Shown here: positions 1 to 5,090 of the stretch, piece by piece
Numbering within the stretch: the stretch's first letter is position 1
Layout: every line of letters starts with the position of its first letter
Source of the DNA: an uncultured Bacteroidota bacterium
Lineage (GTDB): Bacteria; Bacteroidota; Bacteroidia; Flavobacteriales; Schleiferiaceae
NCBI GenBank assembly: GCA_913056475.1
Contig: CAJXMS010000174.1
Span: 1-5,090, forward strand
DNA length: 5,090 nt
Direction of reading: 5' to 3'
The notes under the pieces: model-generated
Told to the model about the DNA's origin: nothing
What the model saw: only the letters and a program-made list of their open reading frames with translations
Databases searched by the model: none
Made by a program: the position numbers and the translations under genes

Positions 1-107
1 TTGTTACTACGGTAAACTGCCAAACGAGGACGTTCAGCGGTACCGAATACCTTTTTGCGTATTCTCCGGCGAATGCGGTTTCTGCGTTGAAATTTCGTTA
101 TAGCCAT
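1..107 (-). CDS. rplR: 50S ribosomal protein L18, N-terminal part (partial)
   Basis: Only the first 35 codons of this gene, normally about 115-120 codons, are inside the window; it runs off the left edge. The peptide starts MAITKFQRRNRIRRRIRKKV and continues FGTAERPRLAVYRSN. The basic leader and the GTAERPRLAVYRSN segment are the standard L18 N-terminus. L18 binds 5S rRNA with L5 and attaches it to the large subunit. The ATG at 107 lies 6 bases after the rplF stop, behind the A/T-rich AGTAAATA with no Shine-Dalgarno motif. Position after rplF is the expected spc operon place for rplR, which supports the call despite the short visible part. Confidence 0.95.
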   Translation of the reverse strand, partial: MAITKFQRRNRIRRRIRKKVFGTAERPRLAVYRSN

Positions 108-113
108 TATTTA

Positions 114-665
114 CTATTTACTCGCGGTTTTACCAGCTTTACTGCGAACATGCTCACCCACAAAACGAACCCCCTTTCCTTTGTAAGGTTCCGGTTTGCG
201 GAAGGAACGAATTTTTGCCGCCACGGCCCCTAAAAGCTGTTTATCAAAACTCCTCAGAATAACCAGGGGGGCTTTACCCTTTTCGGTCACCGTTTCCACT
301 GAAACCTCCTCAGGTAGCTCAAAAACAATGTTGTGTGAAAATCCAAGAGAAAGGTCAAGCCGCTGGCCCTTATGGGAGGCCCGGTAACCGACCCCTACCA
401 GCTCTAACCGCTTTTCATAACCTTCACTAACTCCCTGGACCATGTTATTCAGTAAAGAGCGATAAAGGCCGTGATTGGCACGGGTCTGTTTTTCCTCACT
501 GGTGCGCTCCAGGGTAATTTGTCCCTCCTCTTGGGAGATTTTCAGGTCGGAGGAGATCTCCTGAGAAAGCTCTCCCAGCTTGCCCTTTACCAATACCTTT
601 TGACCCTCAACCTTAATTTCAACGCCGGAGCCGTGTTTAACGGGTAATTTTCCTACTCGTGACAT
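114..665 (-). CDS. rplF: 50S ribosomal protein L6
   Basis: L6 consists of two related domains and binds 23S rRNA near the sarcin-ricin loop and the GTPase factor site. The 183-residue protein is of normal length and begins with the typical MSRVGKLPV. Domain one covers about residues 1-80, including the conserved TRANHGLYRSLLNNMVQGV at its end. Domain two follows with LELVGVGYRA (88-97) and LSLGFSH (105-111). The family signature PEPYKGKGV is at residues 158-166, followed by a basic tail. The start lies 15 bases after rpsH (leader GCATTGTATAT). The stop is TAG, the only non-TAA stop among the visible genes, 6 bases before rplR. Nothing else is unusual. Confidence 0.98.
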   Translation of the reverse strand: MSRVGKLPVKHGSGVEIKVEGQKVLVKGKLGELSQEISSDLKISQEEGQITLERTSEEKQTRANHGLYRSLLNNMVQGVSEGYEKRLELVGVGYRASHKGQRLDLSLGFSHNIVFELPEEVSVETVTEKGKAPLVILRSFDKQLLGAVAAKIRSFRKPEPYKGKGVRFVGEHVRSKAGKTASK

Positions 666-680
666 ATATACAATGCTCTT

Positions 681-1079
681 TTAGTAAATGTAGCAGAGAA
701 CTTCCCCGCCCACATTTTCCTTTCGTGCTTTTTTATCGGTCATAACGCCCTTGGAGGTTGAAATAATGGCAATACCTAAACCATTAATAACGCGAGGCAA
801 ATCCTTGCTGCCTTTATAGCGGCGTAAGCCGGGTCTGCTTGCTCGCTCCAAATTCCGGATTGCCGGTTCCTGGGTGCGTCGATCGTATTTCAAAGCAAGT
901 TTAATAGTGCCTTGGGGGCCTTTATCTTCCGATTTGTAATTCAAAATGAAGCCCTGATCATAAAGAATTTTAGTTATTTCCAGACGCAATTTAGAGGCAG
1001 GCGTTTCCACCGTCTTATGCCCCGCCAGGATGGCATTTCTCACTCGAGTGAGGTAATCTGCAATGGGATCTGTTACCAT
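681..1079 (-). CDS. rpsH: 30S ribosomal protein S8
   Basis: S8 binds the central domain of 16S rRNA (helix 21) and is essential for platform assembly. In E. coli it also represses the spc operon by binding the rplE start region. The 132-residue product has the normal length. The N-terminus TDPIADYLTRVRNA is diagnostic. The family signature lies at about residues 102-119 within GLGIAIISTSKGVMTDKKAR, and the C-terminus NVGGEVLCYIY is the usual ending. The second residue is V where many relatives have Y or another residue, which is not significant. The ATG at 1079 follows TAAAATAGATAATATC, an A/T-rich leader without a Shine-Dalgarno motif. It lies 13 bases after rpsN and 15 before rplF. Confidence 0.98.
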   Translation of the reverse strand: MVTDPIADYLTRVRNAILAGHKTVETPASKLRLEITKILYDQGFILNYKSEDKGPQGTIKLALKYDRRTQEPAIRNLERASRPGLRRYKGSKDLPRVINGLGIAIISTSKGVMTDKKARKENVGGEVLCYIY

Positions 1080-1092
1080 GATATTATCTATT

Positions 1093-1362
1093 TTACCAGC
1101 TAGCCTTCTTTACACCAGGAATTAAACCGTTATTCGCCATCTCTCGGAATACCACCCGGGATACACCAAATTGACGCATGTAGCCCTTTGGACGCCCCGT
1201 TAACTTGCAGCGATTATGCAGCCGCACCGGAGAAGCGTTTTTGGGGAGCTTTTGAAGCGCCTCGTAATCTCCTTCTTCCTTAAGACGAGCCCGCTTTTCA
1301 GCGTACTTATCTACCAATTTTTGTCGCTTGCGCTCACGCGCTTTCATGGATTCTTTGGCCAT
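1093..1362 (-). CDS. rpsN: 30S ribosomal protein S14 (zinc-independent form)
   Basis: S14 is a late-binding protein of the 30S head that contacts S3, S10 and S19. At 89 residues it is the long, zinc-free form and not the roughly 61-residue form with a CxxC zinc ribbon. It has a single cysteine (C52) and no CxxC pair. The family signature starts at RC (51-52) and runs through GRPKGYMRQFGVSR to R73. The N-terminal half is a basic helical region, MAKESMKARERKRQKL onward, and the protein ends IPGVKKASW, as in E. coli-type S14. The start lies 3 bases after the rplE stop and the gene ends 13 bases before rpsH. It should need no zinc, which is inferred from the missing ligands. Confidence 0.97.
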   Translation of the reverse strand: MAKESMKARERKRQKLVDKYAEKRARLKEEGDYEALQKLPKNASPVRLHNRCKLTGRPKGYMRQFGVSRVVFREMANNGLIPGVKKASW

Positions 1363-1365
1363 AAC

Positions 1366-1914
1366 TTACTTTTTAAAGGGAAGACCCAGTTTTTCTAACA
1401 ATGATTTAGCCTCCTTATCGGTGTTAGCTGTGGTGACCAGCGTAATATCCATACCGGTGATTTTACTCACTTTATCGATATTTATTTCTGGAAAAATGAT
1501 TTGCTCGCCTACACCGAGGTTGTAATTACCCCGACCGTCAAAGCCTGTACTCTTGATACCATTGAAGTCACGGATGCGAGGTAGCGACGCCCAGATCAGC
1601 CGCTCGAGGAAGTCGTACATCTGGGTGCCGCGCAGGGTCACTTTTGCCCCAATGGGCATTCCCTTACGTACTTTAAAATTAGAGATATCCTTCTTCGAGC
1701 GTGTCATAACCGCCTTTTGCCCCGCAATAACAGAGAGCTCCTCCACGGCGTGGTCTACCAGTTTTTTATCGGCCGTGGCTTCGCCTACACCTTGGGAAAG
1801 GACGATTTTCTTTAACCGGGGTACCTCCAGATTATTCTTATAACCGAACTCCTCCTTGAGGGCGGCTACAATTTCGTCGCGATACCGGTCTTTTAGTTTT
1901 TTTGAAAAATCCAT
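1366..1914 (-). CDS. rplE: 50S ribosomal protein L5
   Basis: L5 binds 5S rRNA in the central protuberance with L18 and L25-type proteins and touches P-site tRNA and S13. At 182 residues it is close to the usual 178-187. Recognisable segments are VPRLKKIVLSQGVGEA (about residues 31-46), the conserved GQKAVMTRSKKDISNFKVRK (65-84), GAKVTLRG (89-96), LPRIRDFNGI (111-120), the glycine-rich GFDGRGNYNLGVGEQIIFPE (124-143) and GMDITLVTTA (154-163). The start overlaps the rplX stop by one base, and the gene ends 3 bases before rpsN. A seven-A run at codons 4-6 does not disturb the frame. In E. coli the S8 repressor binds near this start; I see no clear equivalent structure here. Confidence 0.98.
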   Translation of the reverse strand: MDFSKKLKDRYRDEIVAALKEEFGYKNNLEVPRLKKIVLSQGVGEATADKKLVDHAVEELSVIAGQKAVMTRSKKDISNFKVRKGMPIGAKVTLRGTQMYDFLERLIWASLPRIRDFNGIKSTGFDGRGNYNLGVGEQIIFPEINIDKVSKITGMDITLVTTANTDKEAKSLLEKLGLPFKK

Positions 1915-2234
1915 TACTTAATAATCTCTTGCGTTTTTTTGGAAAAGCGCACCAACTTACCGTTCTCGTCAAGCTTGCGGCCTACACGGGTGGGTTCATT
2001 GGTCTTCGGGTCTATCAGCATCAAATTAGACAGATGGATAGAGGCTTCCGTTTCCCGAATGCCCCCATCAGGATTGGAAGCACTGGGCTTTTGGTGGCGT
2101 TTAACCACGTTTACCCCTTCCACTATCGCCCGGTCTTTCTTAGGGAGTACTTCAAGGACTTTTCCTTTTTCCCCTTTGTCTTCACCAGCGGTGACCAAGA
2201 CCGTATCTCCTTTGCGGATGTGAAATTTTCTCAT
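1914..2234 (-). CDS. rplX: 50S ribosomal protein L24
   Basis: L24 is one of two assembly initiators of the large subunit and lies by the exit-tunnel mouth. The 106-residue protein is of normal length. A KOW domain is clear at about residues 7-34 (RKGDTVLVTAGEDKGEKGKV). It is followed by VEGVNVVKRHQKPS and the GGIRETEASIHLSNLMLID segment typical of bacterial L24, and a C-terminal part with RVGRKLDENGKLVRFSKKT. The ATG at 2234 lies 11 bases after the rplN stop, with TAAAAAATTAAGCC before it and no Shine-Dalgarno motif. The TAA stop shares its final-codon region with the rplE start as TAATG, a 1-base overlap that suggests coupled translation of L5. Confidence 0.97.
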   Translation of the reverse strand: MRKFHIRKGDTVLVTAGEDKGEKGKVLEVLPKKDRAIVEGVNVVKRHQKPSASNPDGGIRETEASIHLSNLMLIDPKTNEPTRVGRKLDENGKLVRFSKKTQEIIK

Positions 2235-2245
2235 GGCTTAATTTT

Positions 2246-2614
2246 TTAGAGGACCTCGGGTGCCAGTGATACAATCTTCATATATTGACGATCACGTAGC
2301 TCTCGCGACACGGGACCAAACACGCGGGTGCCCCGCATTTCATTCTGGGCGGTAAGCAGCACACAGGCATTATCGTCAAAGCGGATATAAGAACCATCCG
2401 AACGGCGAACTTCTTTTACACTTCTCACCACCACAGCAGTAGAGACCTCCCCTTTTTTCATATTTCCAGAGGGTGTGGCTTCTTTGACAGAAACCACGAT
2501 TTTGTCTCCTATACTGGCATAACGGCGCCGGGTGCCACCTAACACGCGTACACAAAGCACTTCCTTGGCGCCCGTGTTATCCGCTACTCTTAATCTTGAT
2601 TCTTGTTGTACCAT
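2246..2614 (-). CDS. rplN: 50S ribosomal protein L14
   Basis: L14 is a 122-residue beta-barrel protein, exactly the common family length. It binds 23S rRNA and L19 at the subunit interface and is the docking site of the silencing factor RsfS. The N-terminus MVQQESRLRVADNTGAKEV is diagnostic. The family signature region falls at about residues 60-87, from AVVVRSVKEVRRSDGSYIRF through NACVLL. The C-terminal half has GTRVFGPVSRELR, followed by KIVSLAPEVL at the end. In E. coli this gene opens the spc operon with its own promoter. Here it starts 3 bases after the rpsQ stop, so it must be read from upstream or from a promoter within coding sequence. The leader AAATAAGC lacks a Shine-Dalgarno motif. 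Confidence 0.98.
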   Translation of the reverse strand: MVQQESRLRVADNTGAKEVLCVRVLGGTRRRYASIGDKIVVSVKEATPSGNMKKGEVSTAVVVRSVKEVRRSDGSYIRFDDNACVLLTAQNEMRGTRVFGPVSRELRDRQYMKIVSLAPEVL

Positions 2615-2617
2615 TGC

Positions 2618-2890
2618 TTATTTGGCCCGTTCAATGATTTCTACTAATCTCCAATTTTTGGTCTTACTCAAGGGGCGCGTTTCCATGATGCGTACGGTAT
2701 CGCCCTCGTTGCAGTCATTTTTTTCGTCGTGAACGTGAAACTTTTTGGAGATATTGATAAACTTCCCATAGATGGGGTGCATCTGTTTTCCCTCTACTAC
2801 CACGACAATGGACTTGTCCATTTTACTACTGGTAACCTTACCAACTCGCTCTTTACGAAGGTTCCGGGTATTTTCAACTGTCTTTTCCAT
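2618..2890 (-). CDS. rpsQ: 30S ribosomal protein S17
   Basis: S17 is a primary 16S rRNA binder with an OB-fold, needed early in 30S assembly. With the start at 2890 the protein has 90 residues, slightly longer than the usual 80-88. The family signature GDTVRIMETRPLS is at residues 63-75. The segments NLRKERVGKV, KMDKSIVV and HPIYGKF are typical. An in-frame ATG at 2905 would add five residues (MESCK) and overlap rpmC by 14 bases. I prefer 2890 because it starts 1 base after the rpmC stop, gives the more usual MEK... N-terminus, and has GGAGAG 7 bases upstream. The short TVENT stretch before RNLRKE is not part of the usual core. The stop lies 3 bases before rplN. Confidence 0.95.
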   Translation of the reverse strand: MEKTVENTRNLRKERVGKVTSSKMDKSIVVVVEGKQMHPIYGKFINISKKFHVHDEKNDCNEGDTVRIMETRPLSKTKNWRLVEIIERAK

Positions 2891-2891
2891 C

Positions 2892-3092
2892 TTACAACTC
2901 TCCATTTATTTCACGCCGACGCAGATCTGTAGCCAATCGCGCTATTTCCTTACGCTTAAACTTAAGCTCTGTCGGATTCTCCAGGGGAGATATGGCGTGG
3001 GACATTTTTAATTTTGCGTACCCCGCTTTGCTTTCCTCGATTTGCTCGCGGACCTCTTGGGTAGTCATTTCTCTTATTACCGATGCTTTCAT
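2892..3092 (-). CDS. rpmC: 50S ribosomal protein L29
   Basis: L29 is a small two-helix protein of the large subunit near the exit-tunnel opening, part of the docking area with L23 for trigger factor and SRP. The start chosen here gives 66 residues beginning MKASVIREMT, which matches the usual family start and length. The core LKMSHAISPLENPTELKFKR (about residues 28-47) and ARLATDLRRRE (51-61) fit L29 helices. The frame stays open to another ATG at 3137, which would add 15 residues (MSFVGIISAAKRYEK) and overlap rplP by 32 bases. I reject that because the extra residues do not look like L29. The ATG at 3092 follows AACGTTACGAGAAG, which has no good Shine-Dalgarno match. The stop is 1 base before rpsQ. 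Confidence 0.94.
   Translation of the reverse strand: MKASVIREMTTQEVREQIEESKAGYAKLKMSHAISPLENPTELKFKRKEIARLATDLRRREINGEL
2898..2903 (-). promoter_or_regulatory. Shine-Dalgarno-like GGAGAG before rpsQ
   Basis: The minus strand reads GGAGAG followed by a 7-base spacer (TTGTAAG) and then the ATG at 2890. This is good spacing for 16S rRNA pairing and favours the downstream rpsQ start over the ATG at 2905. The hexamer is also codons for the last residues of L29 (GEL end), so it may be there by chance. It stands out because the other starts in this operon have no comparable motif. Confidence 0.4.
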
Positions 3093-3105
3093 CTTCTCGT
3101 AACGT

Positions 3106-3528
3106 TTAGCTGCCGAAATAATCCCGACGAACGACAAACTTTGTTTTTACCGGTAGCTTTTGAGCCGCAAGTCGAAGCGCTTCCTGCGCTACTTCCATTT
3201 TTACACCATCCAATTCAAAAAGGATGCGACCAGGACGAACAACTGCTACCCAATGATCGAGGGCACCTTTACCCTTACCCATCCTTACTTCAGCAGGTTT
3301 GCTGGTAATGGGCTTATCCGGAAAGATTCGAATCCATAGCTGACCTTCCCGCTTCATGTAACGGGTTGCCGCAATACGGGCCGCTTCGATCTGCCGGCTG
3401 GTTATGAAAACCGGATCCAGCGCCTTGATGGCAAAGCTACCGAAGGAAATCTCGGTTCCTCGCTGCGCATTGCCTTTCATGCGGCCTTTAAACTGCTTCC
3501 GGTGTTTTGTTTTTTTGGGCTGTAGCAT
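3106..3528 (-). CDS. rplP: 50S ribosomal protein L16
   Basis: L16 (140 residues, normal length) binds 23S rRNA near the A site and helps position aminoacyl-tRNA and the central protuberance. The N-terminus MLQPKKTKHRKQFKGR is the standard family start and fixes the ATG at 3528. The family signature RMGKGKGALDHW lies at about residues 82-93. The arginine that opens it corresponds to E. coli R81, a known hydroxylation target. The segment GRILFELDGV and the C-terminal LPVKTKFVVRR are also typical. The TAA stop lies 13 bases before the preferred rpmC start. A run of seven A (3510-3516 on the plus strand as T) encodes the early lysines, and the frame is intact. Confidence 0.98.
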   Translation of the reverse strand: MLQPKKTKHRKQFKGRMKGNAQRGTEISFGSFAIKALDPVFITSRQIEAARIAATRYMKREGQLWIRIFPDKPITSKPAEVRMGKGKGALDHWVAVVRPGRILFELDGVKMEVAQEALRLAAQKLPVKTKFVVRRDYFGS

Positions 3529-3556
3529 AGCTGCTTATAATTAGGTTGAAGCGGTA

Positions 3557-4267
3557 TTATTTCTTTCTTCTCCGAGGGCCTTTTCCACTAGGCGCGTTAC
3601 CGGTCTTTTTCACCGTGCCTAGCAGGTTACTGAGATCACGTTTGCCATAAACTTCCCCCTTCATGATCCAAACCTTAACACCGATGCGGCCATAAGTGGT
3701 GTGCGCTTCAGACTTGGCGTAATCTATGTCAGCCCGGAAAGTATGAAGCGGCGTCCGGCCATCTTTGTACATTTCCGTTCGTGCCATTTCCGCCCCATTT
3801 AAACGGCCCGAAACCATAATCTTGATCCCTTCTGCTCCCATACGCATGGTGGCCGCAATGGCCATCTTAGTGGCCCGGCGATACGAAATACGCCCTTCCA
3901 CCTGGCGAGCAATGCTATCGGCTACCAACTTAGCATCCAATTCCGGCCGCTTGATCTCGAAAATATTGATCTGAACGTCCTTATCGGTAAGTTTCTTCAA
4001 CTCCTCTTTCAACTTGTCTACTTCTTGCCCTCCTTTACCGATGATGATACCGGGCCGGCTGGTAGTGATCGTAACGGTAATAAGCTTGAGGGTGCGCTCA
4101 ATGATGATGCGGCTCACGCTAGCCTTCGTTAGCCGTGCGTAGAGGTACTTGCGGATTTTTTCATCTTCTTCGATTTTATCTCCATAATTACGTCCTCCGT
4201 ACCAGTTGCTATCCCAGCCACGAATAAAACCAAGACGGTTTCCTATAGGGTTGGTCTTTTGTCCCAT
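3557..4267 (-). CDS. rpsC: 30S ribosomal protein S3
   Basis: This 236-residue protein is of normal length. S3 sits in the small-subunit head at the mRNA entry tunnel, where with S4 and S5 it helps unwind mRNA. The N-terminus MGQKTNPIGNRLG is diagnostic. A type II KH domain follows, with its GKGG loop at about residues 77-80 inside RPGIIIGKGG. The residues equivalent to E. coli R131, R132 and K135, implicated in mRNA helicase activity, are kept in YRRATK (R130, R131, K134). The C-terminal domain shows SGRLNGAEMARTE, HTFRADIDYAKSEAHTTYG and GVKVWIMKGE, and the protein ends in a basic PRRRKK tail. It starts 5 bases after rplV. The 28 bases before rplP are the widest gap in the window. Confidence 0.98.
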   Translation of the reverse strand: MGQKTNPIGNRLGFIRGWDSNWYGGRNYGDKIEEDEKIRKYLYARLTKASVSRIIIERTLKLITVTITTSRPGIIIGKGGQEVDKLKEELKKLTDKDVQINIFEIKRPELDAKLVADSIARQVEGRISYRRATKMAIAATMRMGAEGIKIMVSGRLNGAEMARTEMYKDGRTPLHTFRADIDYAKSEAHTTYGRIGVKVWIMKGEVYGKRDLSNLLGTVKKTGNAPSGKGPRRRKK

Positions 4268-4272
4268 CTTCT

Positions 4273-4722
4273 TTAGTCCTTGCTTTCGTTAGTTTCTTCC
4301 GCTACCTCTTCTACGCCGGCAGCTTCTTGATGACGTGCTTGTAAATGCACCGTTACGTGATTACTGCGCTTACGGATGCGGTGCGCCCTCCCCTGGGGAG
4401 CCGGTTGAATGCGCTTCAGCATGCGACCACTGTCTACACTGATCGAGCTGATGTAAAGGCCTGCATCCTCCAGCCGCGCTCCTTCATTTTTTTCTTCCCA
4501 ATTACTTAGGGCTGAAAGAACCAGCTTTTCTAAACGGACGCTGGCCTCTTTGGGACTGTTCTTAAGAATAAACAGCGCATCATCTACGGGTAATCCGCGC
4601 ACTTGGTCCGCCACCAGACGCATTTTGCGCGGGGAGGTCGGACAATTATTTAGACGTGCGAAGGCTTGTTGCTTTCGTTCGGCCTTACGCGCCTCCGCTT
4701 TTAATCTTTTTCTAGCACCCAT
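4273..4722 (-). CDS. rplV: 50S ribosomal protein L22
   Basis: L22 binds several 23S rRNA domains, and its long beta-hairpin lines the nascent-peptide exit tunnel near the macrolide site. The globular core is recognisable from NNCPTSPRKMRLVADQVRG (about residues 25-43). The hairpin and signature region runs from about residue 95 to 125, including GRMLKRIQPAPQGR and KRSNHVTV. At 149 residues it is longer than the roughly 110 of E. coli. It carries an N-terminal basic extension of about 20 residues (MGARKRLKAE start), as I recall for Bacteroidota L22. It also has an acidic tail after residue 132 ending EEVAEETNESKD. The PAPQGR motif replaces the PRAKGR of E. coli. It starts 11 bases after rpsS and ends 5 bases before rpsC. 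Confidence 0.97.
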   Translation of the reverse strand: MGARKRLKAEARKAERKQQAFARLNNCPTSPRKMRLVADQVRGLPVDDALFILKNSPKEASVRLEKLVLSALSNWEEKNEGARLEDAGLYISSISVDSGRMLKRIQPAPQGRAHRIRKRSNHVTVHLQARHQEAAGVEEVAEETNESKD

Positions 4723-4733
4723 GGTATGGTATT

Positions 4734-5012
4734 TTATCGCTTACCTTTATCTTTCTTACCAGCGTGGCCTCGGAAGGTCCGCGTTTGAGCAAACTCGCCA
4801 AACTTGTGGCCCACCATATTTTCGGTTACAAAAACAGGAACAAATGTTCGGCCATTATGTACCGCTATCGTCTGTCCCACCGCCTCCGGGGTGATCATCG
4901 AAGCCCGGGAGTAAGTTTTGATTACCGACTTTTTGCTGCTTTCCGCATTGGCCAGAATCTTACGCTCTAGCTTGTGGTGTACAAAAGGTCCTTTTTTAAG
5001 GGAACGGGCCAT
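4734..5012 (-). CDS. rpsS: 30S ribosomal protein S19
   Basis: This 92-residue protein has the usual family length. S19 sits in the head of the small subunit, pairs with S13 and contacts the A-site tRNA region and the inter-subunit bridge. The N-terminus MARSLKKGPFV is characteristic. The family signature spans about residues 53-77, from NGR through VGHKFGEFAQT, and is followed by the conserved TFRGHAG and a lysine-rich tail. The ATG start matches the normal S19 N-terminus exactly and lies 3 bases after the rplB stop, so translation is probably coupled. The bases before it (ACGATAAGAT) hold no clear Shine-Dalgarno sequence. Nothing is odd about the protein. Confidence 0.98.
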   Translation of the reverse strand: MARSLKKGPFVHHKLERKILANAESSKKSVIKTYSRASMITPEAVGQTIAVHNGRTFVPVFVTENMVGHKFGEFAQTRTFRGHAGKKDKGKR

Positions 5013-5015
5013 ATC

Positions 5016-5090
5016 TTATCGTTTGGTTTTTCTACGTTCAATGATATATCGGTTCGAGGCCTTTTTAGGCTTCCGTGTCTTAAGTCCTTT
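5016..5090 (-). CDS. rplB: 50S ribosomal protein L2, C-terminal end (partial)
   Basis: Only the last 24 codons and the TAA stop are inside the window; the rest of this roughly 275-residue protein lies beyond the right edge. The visible peptide is very basic and ends in KPKKASNRYIIERRKTKR, which resembles the C-terminal tail of Bacteroidota L2. L2 is a primary 23S rRNA binder of the large subunit, needed for subunit association and the peptidyl transferase centre. The assignment rests on this tail plus position: rplB directly precedes rpsS in the S10 operon. The stop codon lies 3 bases before the rpsS start. The central and catalytic-region residues cannot be checked here. Confidence 0.88.
   Translation of the reverse strand, partial: KGLKTRKPKKASNRYIIERRKTKR

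Larger units (their letters stand above)
1..5090 (-). other. S10-spc ribosomal protein operon segment
   Basis: Fourteen ribosomal protein genes lie head to tail on the minus strand in the order rplB-rpsS-rplV-rpsC-rplP-rpmC-rpsQ-rplN-rplX-rplE-rpsN-rpsH-rplF-rplR. This is the order known from the S10 and spc operons of most bacteria. Gaps between genes, in transcription order, are 3, 11, 5, 28, 13, 1, 3, 11, -1, 3, 13, 15 and 6 bases. I see no promoter, terminator hairpin or extra gene in any of them. One transcript entering from the right and leaving on the left is the simplest reading; both operon ends lie outside the window. That it is a single transcript is inferred from spacing. Confidence 0.93.

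Noticed and set aside
1553..1843. A 96-codon plus-strand open frame opposite rplE, and smaller ones opposite rpsC, rplV and rpsS.
   Set aside because: All lie antisense to conserved genes and have no recognisable domain, leader or independent support.
1897..1903. A run of seven A (minus strand) at rplE codons 4-6, phased like a -1 slippery heptamer; similar runs lie at 1934-1940 in rplX and 3510-3516 in rplP.
   Set aside because: They encode ordinary lysine-rich segments, I see no stimulatory structure, and the zero-frame proteins are complete and normal.
1902..2249. A 115-codon open frame on the plus strand opposite rplX and the start of rplE.
   Set aside because: It is wholly antisense to clear ribosomal protein genes, its translation resembles no family I know, and such shadows are common opposite codon-biased genes.
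3093..3137. Upstream extension of rpmC by 15 codons from an ATG inside rplP.
   Set aside because: The added residues MSFVGIISAAKRYEK are not part of L29, and the 32-base overlap is unneeded given the standard MKAS start at 3092.
3529..3556. The 28-base rpsC/rplP gap as a possible terminator, promoter or small RNA.
   Set aside because: It shows no hairpin, no T-run and no convincing promoter elements, and is too short for an RNA gene.
1..5090. An undescribed system, mobile element, CRISPR array or inserted accessory gene within the operon.
   Set aside because: Every gene is an expected ribosomal protein in canonical order, and the gaps of 28 bases or less hold no repeats or foreign sequence.

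Overview
This window is a stretch of the conserved S10-spc ribosomal protein operon, with every gene on the minus strand. It most likely comes from a member of the Bacteroidota. The clues are the L22 N-terminus (MGARKRLKAE...), the PAPQGR version of its C-terminal motif, the L2 tail ending RYIIERRKTKR, the 89-residue zinc-free S14, and gene starts that mostly have A/T-rich leaders and no Shine-Dalgarno sequence. These are recognised by eye and not from a database search, so the phylum is a moderate-confidence inference. I cannot place it further.

In transcription order (right to left) the genes are: the end of rplB (L2), rpsS (S19), rplV (L22), rpsC (S3), rplP (L16), rpmC (L29), rpsQ (S17), rplN (L14), rplX (L24), rplE (L5), rpsN (S14), rpsH (S8), rplF (L6) and the start of rplR (L18). 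The first and last are cut by the window edges; the other twelve are complete. This is the classical bacterial order with nothing inserted, missing or broken. Gaps run from a 1-base overlap (rplX/rplE) to 28 bases (rpsC/rplP). There is no room for a separate promoter, terminator or RNA gene, and no gene-free stretch approaches 300 bases. All complete genes start with ATG, and all visible stops are TAA except rplF, which uses TAG.

The products build both ribosomal subunits. S19, S3, S17, S14 and S8 belong to the 30S, and L2, L22, L16, L29, L14, L24, L5, L6 and L18 to the 50S. Tight packing fits one polycistronic mRNA with coupled translation. The S10/spc boundary of E. coli (rpsQ/rplN) is here only 3 bases wide, so the two operons appear fused. 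Two starts are placed downstream of the longest open frame: rpmC at 3092 and rpsQ at 2890.

I found no undescribed system. This is an ordinary housekeeping region, and the findings listed are minor.
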